The notes under the pieces are model-generated. The model worked only from the letters and a program-made list of their open reading frames with translations. It was not told the DNA's origin and did no database searches. A program made the position numbers and the translations under genes. A DNA stretch of 21,574 nucleotides from Methanobacteriota archaeon. Lineage in GTDB: Archaea; Thermoplasmatota; Poseidoniia; MGIII; CG-Epi1. The DNA lies in the NCBI GenBank assembly GCA_029977605.1, contig JAPOKN010000018.1, positions 1-21,574 on the forward strand, given 5' to 3'. Of this stretch, positions 14,696 through 21,236 are shown one piece after another. The stretch's first letter is position 1. Each line of letters starts with the position of its first letter.

Positions 14696-15274
14696 ATGAT
14701 TAGCGTGGCTAGCTTAGAAATTGAAAATGTCATTGTCGCATCCCACTTAGGAAAGGATATTGAATTAATTAAATTGGCAACCGAATTACCTAATGCAAGA
14801 TACTCTAGCTCTGGCAATCCCTCCGTAATTATAGAATTAGATAGGACTAATCCAAAATTCATTGGGCATAAACGTTTGAAGGCTGCAGGTGTTTTATTTA
14901 GTAATGGAAAAGTGTTAGTAACTGGAATAGCTTCGCTTCAAGAAGGTAAAGAAATAATTGCTAAATTAAAATCATCAATAAGAGATATTGATCCTAAAAT
15001 TAGTACAAAAAGAGCTACTAAAATTGAAAATATGGTAACTAGATTAAATTTTGGTAAAAGATTGGATTTACAGTTAATCTCAAACGCAATTCCAGGTTCT
15101 GAATATGATCCATTAAGATTCCAAGGACTCATTATACGTGCTGATGACCCACTTGCTAGCTTTATTCTCTTTGAATCGGGTGTTGCTGTTATTACTGACA
15201 TTGTAAGTGAAGCAAAAGCCAAGAAAGCTTTTAAAGAATTAAAAAATCTCATCGAATCCAGTATTTTAGCGTGA
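14696..15274 (+). CDS. Divergent TATA-box-binding-protein-like protein
   Basis: The 192 residues form two TBP half repeats: IENVIVASHLGKDIELIKLA with LPNARYS (9-37) and VLFSNGKVLVTGIAS (66-80) in the first, then IENMVTRLNFGKRLDLQLIS (110-129), GSEYDPLRFQGLIIRADDP (134-152) and FILFESGVAVITD (156-168) in the second. TBP marks promoters and recruits TFB and RNA polymerase. This copy is unusual: the first repeat has about eight extra residues (around 50-64) and seems to lack one of the DNA-intercalating phenylalanines (the site corresponding to Phe142 is Asn41), and the second lacks the usual Lys and Thr-Gly of GKxxxTG. It may be a paralogue with altered DNA binding. Its stop overlaps the GTG start of a PP-loop gene. 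The fold is fairly sure; general TBP function is not. Confidence 0.82.
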   Translation: MISVASLEIENVIVASHLGKDIELIKLATELPNARYSSSGNPSVIIELDRTNPKFIGHKRLKAAGVLFSNGKVLVTGIASLQEGKEIIAKLKSSIRDIDPKISTKRATKIENMVTRLNFGKRLDLQLISNAIPGSEYDPLRFQGLIIRADDPLASFILFESGVAVITDIVSEAKAKKAFKELKNLIESSILA

Positions 15275-16200
15275 GCAAAGATAAACTTTCTGAGATCGGA
15301 CAAGCAATAGAAAGAGCAGTTAGAAATGATTGTGAAGAGAATATTACTGTTTCCTTTTCTGGAGGAATTGACTCCGCACTTGTTGCTTTCTTAGCAAGTA
15401 AATATACTAATGTTGAATTAATTGCAGTAGGTGTAAAAAACTCGCATGATGTCGAAGCAGCTAAGTCAGCTGCAAAGATTATCAACCTAGATTTAACAGT
15501 TAAAGAATTAAACGATGAAGATCTTGTATCAGAAGCATCTATTTTACAAAAAAAGCTAAAACTAACGCAGTTTGAAGTGGGATTTATGCTCCCCTTTTGG
15601 GTTGCTGCTAAAAATGCTAAAAATAAAATCTTAATGTGCGGCCAAGGTGCAGATGAAGTATTTGGAGGATATGCACGCTTTCGTGAATCTATGAAAAATA
15701 CTAATCTTGACGAAGAAACTAAATCCTTATTGGAAATAATTCCAAATAGGGAACAGAAAATATCTAAGATATTCGGGCTTAAACTTTCATGCCCTTACCT
15801 TTCGGAAGAGGTTATTCAAGCCTCTAAACTATATTCTCAAAAGCAACATATTGGAACAGTAGGTAAAGAAAAACTGAGAAAAGCTGCAATAGGACTTGGA
15901 CTTTCCGAAGAAATTGCAAATAGAAAAAAGAAAGCTGCTCAATACGGAAGCGGGAGTCAAAAAGTTCTGAAAAAGAAGTACAAATATTTGATAAATTTTG
16001 AAATACCATTTAAATCTAATAAAGTAGCAGAATCAATTAAAAAAGCAACTGATCCTGAAAACGAGGGATGGGTTGAAAGCTCTATTAAAGATAATATTAT
16101 GAAGGCAAAAGTTAAAGCTCAGAATATGGGAAGTCTCAGGGAAGCTGCTGAAGATTTTATGTCTTGTATTTCTGTCGCTGAAAGCGTCTTGAAAAAGTAA
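15271..16200 (+). CDS. Stand-alone asparagine-synthase-type PP-loop (ATP pyrophosphatase) protein
   Basis: A 309-residue protein equivalent to the synthetase half of asparagine synthase B. The PP-loop SGGIDS lies at 30-35 and the second nucleotide/aspartate-site motif GQGADEVFGGY at 124-134; FGLKLSCPYL (about 168-177) and a Lys-rich KKAAQYGSG stretch (about 227-235) also follow the Asn_synthase domain. The N-terminal glutaminase domain is absent, so it must take ammonia from another source or act on another substrate; amide or tRNA-modifying roles are both possible. Start is GTG, overlapping the TBP-like stop as GTGA, so the two are coupled. No ATG is available upstream. The domain assignment is firm and the reaction is not. 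Confidence 0.87.
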   Translation: MSKDKLSEIGQAIERAVRNDCEENITVSFSGGIDSALVAFLASKYTNVELIAVGVKNSHDVEAAKSAAKIINLDLTVKELNDEDLVSEASILQKKLKLTQFEVGFMLPFWVAAKNAKNKILMCGQGADEVFGGYARFRESMKNTNLDEETKSLLEIIPNREQKISKIFGLKLSCPYLSEEVIQASKLYSQKQHIGTVGKEKLRKAAIGLGLSEEIANRKKKAAQYGSGSQKVLKKKYKYLINFEIPFKSNKVAESIKKATDPENEGWVESSIKDNIMKAKVKAQNMGSLREAAEDFMSCISVAESVLKK

Positions 16201-16206
16201 TAAAAG
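16199..16206 (+). promoter_or_regulatory. TATA-like promoter of the MazG-like gene
   Basis: AATAAAAG is centred about 23 bases before the ATG at 16226 and overlaps the stop codon of the PP-loop gene. Confidence 0.35.
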
Positions 16207-16225
16207 GCAACTCTATTAGAGAAGA

Positions 16226-16558
16226 ATGAGTCAAACATTTACTCAAATGCTTGGAAAAGTGGAAGAATTCCACAACAAACATGACTTTGCTAATAAAGAA
16301 AATAATGGACACGATATGTCTTATCGTATTTTACTGACTATTGAAGAACTTGGAGAATTAGCAGAATGCTTCACGAAAGGAAAATCTAAACATGAAAAAG
16401 CTGAAGAACTGGCAGATATCTTAATTTTAATTTTCGGTCACTCAATAGCTATGGATGTTGACCTTGAAGAAGCATTTAATAAAAAGATGGAAATAATAAT
16501 GAAAAGACCTGCCATCAAAGGCGATCTTGGCATAAGAGTCACTGAATATAAAAAATAA
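16226..16558 (+). CDS. MazG-like nucleotide pyrophosphohydrolase
   Basis: A small all-alpha NTP pyrophosphohydrolase of 110 residues that probably hydrolyses non-canonical or excess nucleoside triphosphates to the monophosphate. The magnesium-binding signature is intact: EELGE at 40-44 and EELAD at 60-64 (the ExxE...ExxD arrangement, residues E41, E44, E61 and D64). One domain is present, as in single-domain MazG-like and dUTPase-like enzymes rather than full-length bacterial MazG. It follows the PP-loop gene by 25 bases but has its own AT-rich box. House-cleaning of the nucleotide pool would fit with the uracil-DNA glycosylase elsewhere in the window, though they are far apart. Confidence 0.88.
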   Translation: MSQTFTQMLGKVEEFHNKHDFANKENNGHDMSYRILLTIEELGELAECFTKGKSKHEKAEELADILILIFGHSIAMDVDLEEAFNKKMEIIMKRPAIKGDLGIRVTEYKK

Positions 16559-16572
16559 ATTCGGCAAATCCC

Positions 16573-16580
16573 TAAATATT
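16573..16580 (+). promoter_or_regulatory. TATA-like promoter of citrate synthase
   Basis: TAAATATT is centred about 23 bases before the GTG at 16600 and overlaps the possible TTG start at 16579. It therefore argues for the GTG. Confidence 0.45.
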
Positions 16581-16599
16581 GGTTCCTTTACTGAATAAT

Positions 16600-17757
16600 G
16601 TGTCATTACCAAAAGATAATAAGGATTCAATACCTGAGCCAACAAAAGGATTAGAAGGAATCGTAGCGGCTGATACAAATTTAAGCTCAGTTAATGGGGA
16701 AAAAGGCATACTAAGATATTGTGGATTTAATATTGACGATCTTGCTTTGGATACTACTTTTGAAGAAACCATATGTATTCTATATGATTATGAGCTTCCT
16801 ACAGAAGACCGTTTAAGCGAAATGACTAAAAATATAGGTGAAGCAAGGGTTCTACCAGATGAGGTAGTTGAAGTAATTACCAAATTAGTAGGAAAAACTT
16901 CTCCTATGAGTACTCTAAGAACCGTTGTATCTGCTCTTGGCCATTATGAAAAAAATGTACCTCTGAGTGAATTAGCTCCAAAAGCTCTGAGACTTGTAGG
17001 ACAAATTGCAACTGCTGTTGCAATGATACATCGCCTAAGGGAAGGTCTCCCTATAATCAAAGCCGATCCTGAACGAGGTCATGCTGAAGATTTTCTAAGA
17101 ATGCTTCACGGAGATGAACCCTCAAAAATTCAGATTAATGCGTTGAATCTTTACCTCATACTCCTAGCCGATCACGGATTTAATGCTTCTACTTTCTCTG
17201 CAAGAGTAACTGCTGGAACTTTAGCAAATCTTCACTCTGCAATTACTTCTGCCGTAGGCACTCTAAGTGGTCCACTGCATGGAGGTGCCAATGAGAAAGC
17301 AATGGATATGATTCTGGAAGTTGGGAAGCCAGAAAATGCCTCAGAGTATATTGAAAATGCTTTCAATAACAAACAAAAAATTATGGGATTTGGTCACAGA
17401 GTTTACAAAGTTGATGATGCAAGGAGAATACATCTAAAAAATATGACTGAGTTAGTTTGTAAAGAAAACGGCAACATGGAAATTTACAGAACTGCAGAGG
17501 AAATCGAGAGACAAGTAAGGAAAAGAAAATCAATTATAACAAATGTAGACTTTTATTCAGCCCCACTACTTTACGAATTAGGGATTCCTACGGATTTATT
17601 CACACCTCTTTTCGCGATGTCAAGAGTGGCTGGCTGGACTGCGCATGTTTTAGAACAATACAAAAATAATAGATTAATACGTCCACGAGCTAGATATGTT
17701 GGACAAATTGACCGAACTTTCACACCCCTTCAACATCGCAGTGAAAAACGATTTTAA
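16600..17757 (+). CDS. gltA: Citrate synthase
   Basis: This enzyme condenses acetyl-CoA with oxaloacetate at the entry of the TCA cycle; a 2-methylcitrate activity is possible. From the GTG the protein has 385 residues, usual for archaeal single-domain-type enzymes. It opens with GLEGIVAADTNLSSVNGEKGIL and carries all three catalytic residues: His227 in GPLHGGANE, His266 in MGFGHRVYK and Asp317 in NVDFYSA. The C-terminal region RPRARYVG is also typical. An in-frame TTG at 16579 would add seven residues, but it falls within the TATA-like box, so I prefer GTG. It stands in its own unit between the MazG-like and YrdC genes. The family call is firm. Confidence 0.96.
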   Translation: MSLPKDNKDSIPEPTKGLEGIVAADTNLSSVNGEKGILRYCGFNIDDLALDTTFEETICILYDYELPTEDRLSEMTKNIGEARVLPDEVVEVITKLVGKTSPMSTLRTVVSALGHYEKNVPLSELAPKALRLVGQIATAVAMIHRLREGLPIIKADPERGHAEDFLRMLHGDEPSKIQINALNLYLILLADHGFNASTFSARVTAGTLANLHSAITSAVGTLSGPLHGGANEKAMDMILEVGKPENASEYIENAFNNKQKIMGFGHRVYKVDDARRIHLKNMTELVCKENGNMEIYRTAEEIERQVRKRKSIITNVDFYSAPLLYELGIPTDLFTPLFAMSRVAGWTAHVLEQYKNNRLIRPRARYVGQIDRTFTPLQHRSEKRF

Positions 17758-17758
17758 C
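17751..17758 (+). promoter_or_regulatory. TATA-like promoter of the YrdC-MetAP2-CLC unit
   Basis: ATTTTAAC is centred about 25 bases before the ATG at 17780 and overlaps the citrate synthase stop codon. Confidence 0.45.
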
Positions 17759-17779
17759 AAGTACTTTCTTCATTAACTA

Positions 17780-18355
17780 ATGTTAACCATTGATGAGGCT
17801 AGAAGTGCTCTCAAAAAAGGCAAAATTATTGTTTACCCGACTGATACGGTTTGGGGAATAGGATGCAATCCTTTTGATCAAGAATCTGTAAACAATCTAT
17901 TCAATCTAAAAGGTAAAAAGGAAAACGGAGTGAGCATCTTGGTTAACAATGTAGATTTAATCTCTGAATACTGTATTACTAACAAAAAGCAAAAAGACAT
18001 AATTGAAAAATTATTCCCAGGGCCTGTAACAGCCATACTAAAATCTAAAGTTGAATTTGCTGAAGGTGTTACACGGAATGGAAACATAGCAATAAGAATA
18101 CCAAAAAACAACACATCCATATCTCTGGCCAAAAAAAATCCAATCATTACTACCAGCGCAAATATTCACGGTAAAAATATCGCTAAAAATTTAAATGAAG
18201 CAAAAAAAATATTCGGCAATTCTTGTATTTACCTAGATGGTGAAAAGCCTGCTGGAGTTGAATCTACTATAATTGACTTAACTAAAGATACTCCTAAAAT
18301 AGTCCGCATCGGTGCTTTATACGGCAACACATTGGAGAAAATAATTGGACATTGA
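17780..18355 (+). CDS. tsaC: Threonylcarbamoyl-AMP synthase (TsaC/Sua5, YrdC domain)
   Basis: It makes L-threonylcarbamoyladenylate from threonine, bicarbonate and ATP, the precursor of the universal tRNA modification t6A at position 37 of ANN-decoding tRNAs. The 191 residues form one YrdC domain: YPTDTVWGIGCNPF at 19-32, the KGKKENGVSILV stretch (44-55), LFPGPVTAIL (78-87), IAIRIPKN (103-110), TTSANIHGK (124-132) and AGVESTIIDL (158-167). The C-terminal Sua5 domain is absent, so it is of the shorter TsaC type. It starts a three-gene run: MetAP2 begins 11 bases inside its end. The Kae1/Bud32 partners are not in this window. Confidence 0.93.
   Translation: MLTIDEARSALKKGKIIVYPTDTVWGIGCNPFDQESVNNLFNLKGKKENGVSILVNNVDLISEYCITNKKQKDIIEKLFPGPVTAILKSKVEFAEGVTRNGNIAIRIPKNNTSISLAKKNPIITTSANIHGKNIAKNLNEAKKIFGNSCIYLDGEKPAGVESTIIDLTKDTPKIVRIGALYGNTLEKIIGH
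18334..18337 (+). promoter_or_regulatory. Ribosome binding site deciding the MetAP2 TTG start
   Basis: GGAG lies seven bases before the TTG at 18345. An in-frame TAA stands directly before that TTG and no ATG follows for 30 codons, so TTG is the only reasonable start. Confidence 0.6.
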
Positions 18356-19238
18356 GGAATTAGAAAAGTGGAAAGAAGCTGGAAAGCTAGCACATGATGC
18401 TTTACACTTTGGTAAAAAGCTGATTGAGGAGGGTAAATCTATGCTAGACATAACTGAAAAAATTGAAAACTATGTTTATGATAATGGAGGGAAATTAGCA
18501 TTTCCGACAAACCTCGCAATTAATAATGTCGGAGCTCACTGGACCCCCTCTACTAAGACTACTGAAAAATTCCAAAAAGGTGATCTAGTAAAATTAGACG
18601 TTGGAGTTCATATTGACGGTTATATTGGAGACAACGCTCTAACGGTAGAAGTTGGAACTGAAAAATATCGTAAACTCATAGATACGTCTCGTGAAGCTCT
18701 TAATGCAGCTATTGAAGTTGCTGGGCCAGGAATTAATGTAGGCATGATAGGTTATGCCGTACAAACTACTATTGAAAACCGTGGATACAAACCAATTGCA
18801 AATTTGACTGGGCACGGAATTAAAAGATATAATCTTCATAGTGGAATTTCCGTACCTAATGTAAAAGAAAACGGTGGTGCAGTGTTGAAACCTGGAGATA
18901 TTATTGCAATCGAACCTTTTGTCACCGATGGGGCTGGACGCGTTGGGGGTAAGAGAAACTCAAACATTTATCACGTTAGACAAGTTCGAAATATTAGAGA
19001 TGAAAAGGCAGCTGAAATGATAGATGAAATACAACACAGATACAAAGGACTACCCTTCGCTGAAAGATGGTTGCATGATATTCAAACGAATGACGCTTCA
19101 AATAGCTTAACAAAACTAATGAGAGCTGGCATTATCTCATATTACCCTGTTCTAGATGAGCTTGGTAAAGGAATGGTAGCACAATCTGAGCACACTGTTT
19201 TAATAACAAATTCAGGTTCTGAGGTCCTTACAAATTGA
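18345..19238 (+). CDS. map: Methionine aminopeptidase type 2
   Basis: It removes the initiator methionine from nascent proteins. All five metal ligands are present in the pita-bread fold: Asp85 (KLDVGVHIDG), Asp96 (GDNAL), His157 (LTGHGI), Glu190 (AIEPF) and Glu282 (QSEHTVL), at positions nearly equal to those of Pyrococcus MetAP2. The characteristic type 2 helical insertion lies between His157 and Glu282 (about 215-275), giving the archaeal length of 297 residues. It begins with TTG directly behind an in-frame stop, with a GGAG seven bases upstream, and overlaps TsaC by 11 bases and the CLC gene by 4 (TTGA). Its membership in a unit with t6A synthesis links two translation-related steps. Confidence 0.96.
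   Translation: MDIEELEKWKEAGKLAHDALHFGKKLIEEGKSMLDITEKIENYVYDNGGKLAFPTNLAINNVGAHWTPSTKTTEKFQKGDLVKLDVGVHIDGYIGDNALTVEVGTEKYRKLIDTSREALNAAIEVAGPGINVGMIGYAVQTTIENRGYKPIANLTGHGIKRYNLHSGISVPNVKENGGAVLKPGDIIAIEPFVTDGAGRVGGKRNSNIYHVRQVRNIRDEKAAEMIDEIQHRYKGLPFAERWLHDIQTNDASNSLTKLMRAGIISYYPVLDELGKGMVAQSEHTVLITNSGSEVLTN
19221..19225 (+). promoter_or_regulatory. Ribosome binding site of the CLC gene
   Basis: GAGGT lies nine bases before the TTG at 19235, within the end of the MetAP2 gene. It supports this TTG as the start, with a 4-base TTGA overlap. Confidence 0.55.
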
Positions 19239-21067
19239 ACGACTCTGAAGCTTTTAGTCGCTTAAGAGGCATAATAAATTCTCCAATGCTACAACTGAAT
19301 ATTTTGGCTGCAATTACAGGAGCAAGTGCAGCGATTCTAACATGGGTTTTTATCTCTATGACTGGACTAATGCAAGGTATATTCTATGGAGATTCACTTG
19401 TTCAAAATAATATAACTGGGTCTGATAGACCATGGCTTATTATTTTTGTTCCTGCATTAGGAGGGCTAATTGCAGGATTAATTATTGAGTACTGGTCAAG
19501 AGAAGCAAAAGGAGTAGGTGTACCTCTTGTTATGGAAGCTGTAGCATTTAAACAAGCAAGATTAAGTGCAAAGCAAGGATTAGCCAAGTGTGTTGCAGCT
19601 ATCACAAGTGTAGGTACTGGAATGTCTTTAGGACGGGTTGGCCCTATGGTGGTTGTATCGTCGACTCTTGCTTCTGAAATAGGTCAAAGAACTGGAAAAA
19701 CTGTTGATGAAACTAGAACAATAGTAGGATGCGGAGCTGCTGCTGCTATCACAACTGCATTTAACGCACCTCTTGGAGGTGTATTATTCGCTATTGAGCT
19801 CATTTTAGCGGAACTAAGGACTAAATCATTTATTCCAATCGTTGTAGCTGCAGTAATTGCGACCACAGTTGGTAGAAGTTTAACAGGCGACGTTGCTGCT
19901 TTTGATAGCATTCCCCAATACAAATTAGGATCTGCTATCGAATATCCATTTTACATTATTTTAGGAATATTAACTGGGTTTACCGCCTCCATATTCATAA
20001 AATCTCTTAATTTTGTTGAAATAGAATTCGAAAAATTGAGAACTATCCCAGTACCTCTAAAAACATGTCTCGGAGGACTTTTTGTAGGTCTTATTGCACT
20101 TTCATTTCCACAAATTCTAGGAAATGGATTTGATGTTACATCTGACTTGATATCATTAGATAGTGACGAAAATGGAAACATAAGTGTCGGAGAAAATTTA
20201 ACAGGCAACAATAATACTAATTCAATTATCGATGACCTGTTCATCTTCATATTTTCAATAATGGCACTAAAAATAATAGCTACTTCTGTGTCTATTGGCT
20301 CAGGCGGTTCTGGCGGTATTTTTACTCCCAGTTTGTTTATCGGAGCTGCAATAGGGGCAGGAATGGGTTTGTTTATGAGTGATTTAGGAATCATTACACA
20401 TCCTGGTGCATTTGCTTTAGTGGGAATGGCGGCATTTGTTGCATCTACAACAAGAGCCACATTAACGGCAATAGTTCTGCTTTTTGAGATGACTGCTACG
20501 TATGAAATTATTTTACCATTAATGCTTTCATGTGTAGTAGCTGATGCAACGTGCTATGTTATCTCCAAAGAATCTGCCTATACTTCTAAATTGGCCAGAA
20601 TGGGAATAAATATTGATCTAGGTGCTGAGCAGGATATAATGAGGATGATTACTGTCGAAGAAGCAATGAGTAATGAAGTAATGACTATTACTCCCGATAA
20701 ACCATTGGAATTAGCTTTGCAAATAATTGAAGATACTGGCCACATGAGTTTGCCAGTCATTGATGACAGGGGAAAACTTTATGGAATAATTACGTGGACT
20801 GACATACATAATGCAGCAGTTAAACATGAAAGACATTTAACAATTAAAGATTATTGCGTTACTGATTTAATCACTATAACTCCTAGAGACACACTTTCTG
20901 AAGCCTTAGATTGTTTGGGTTCTAGAGAGATTAGCCATTTGCCAGTGGTAGATTCCTCAGATAAGAAAAAACTAATTGGAATTATTACAAAAGGTGATAT
21001 AATTAAGGCATATAATCGTCAGAGATTAACTCGAAAGAAAATGAGTCTAGATGATAAAAAGGGCTGA
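19235..21067 (+). CDS. CLC-family chloride channel/transporter with C-terminal CBS pair
   Basis: A 610-residue membrane protein: N-terminal CLC core (about 20-450) and two CBS domains (about 470-530 and 540-600) facing the cytosol, which usually bind adenine nucleotides. CLC proteins conduct or exchange anions. Landmarks are the GxGxP-like KGVGVPLVMEAV (92-103), LGRVGP (132-137), NAPLGGVLFAIEL (177-189) and GSGGSGGIFTPSLFIGA (about 353-369). Several functional residues depart from the classic exchanger: the gating glutamate of GREGP is Val135, the central-site serine of GSGIP is Val94, and the position of the inner proton glutamate appears to be Leu189. This suggests a passive channel or altered ion selectivity rather than Cl/H exchange. 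It is the last gene of the TsaC-MetAP2 unit, starting TTG in a TTGA overlap. Confidence 0.92.
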   Translation: MNDSEAFSRLRGIINSPMLQLNILAAITGASAAILTWVFISMTGLMQGIFYGDSLVQNNITGSDRPWLIIFVPALGGLIAGLIIEYWSREAKGVGVPLVMEAVAFKQARLSAKQGLAKCVAAITSVGTGMSLGRVGPMVVVSSTLASEIGQRTGKTVDETRTIVGCGAAAAITTAFNAPLGGVLFAIELILAELRTKSFIPIVVAAVIATTVGRSLTGDVAAFDSIPQYKLGSAIEYPFYIILGILTGFTASIFIKSLNFVEIEFEKLRTIPVPLKTCLGGLFVGLIALSFPQILGNGFDVTSDLISLDSDENGNISVGENLTGNNNTNSIIDDLFIFIFSIMALKIIATSVSIGSGGSGGIFTPSLFIGAAIGAGMGLFMSDLGIITHPGAFALVGMAAFVASTTRATLTAIVLLFEMTATYEIILPLMLSCVVADATCYVISKESAYTSKLARMGINIDLGAEQDIMRMITVEEAMSNEVMTITPDKPLELALQIIEDTGHMSLPVIDDRGKLYGIITWTDIHNAAVKHERHLTIKDYCVTDLITITPRDTLSEALDCLGSREISHLPVVDSSDKKKLIGIITKGDIIKAYNRQRLTRKKMSLDDKKG

Positions 21068-21073
21068 AACAAG

Positions 21074-21081
21074 CTTTTAAT
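21074..21081 (+). promoter_or_regulatory. TATA-like promoter of the right-edge gene pair
   Basis: CTTTTAAT is centred about 26 bases before the ATG at 21104. Confidence 0.5.
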
Positions 21082-21103
21082 TGAGAAGTATAGATACAAT
21101 AAA

Positions 21104-21232
21104 ATGTCGCCTAGCAAAGATGAGGCCGAAATTAGACTCGGAGATGCTGATAATGGTGTAAAAGCTAAAAGTTCTCCCTCTCTAACAAGTCTCTTTGAAA
21201 GGCTAGTCGAAATAGTTAAAAAATATTGGTGA
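21104..21232 (+). CDS. Small soluble ORF (42 residues), function unknown
   Basis: A short ATG frame starting MSPSKDEAEIRLGD and ending LFERLVEIVKKYW. The N-terminal half is polar and acidic; residues about 27-41 can form one amphipathic helix. A well-spaced TATA-like box lies upstream and the next gene starts four bases after its stop, so a two-gene unit is likely. No family is recognised and the length alone does not prove it is expressed. Confidence 0.55.
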   Translation: MSPSKDEAEIRLGDADNGVKAKSSPSLTSLFERLVEIVKKYW

Positions 21233-21236
21233 AAAA

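Noticed and set aside
19951..20460. 169-codon minus-strand frame
   Set aside because: It is antisense to the conserved CLC membrane core; its length reflects the base composition of the opposite strand.
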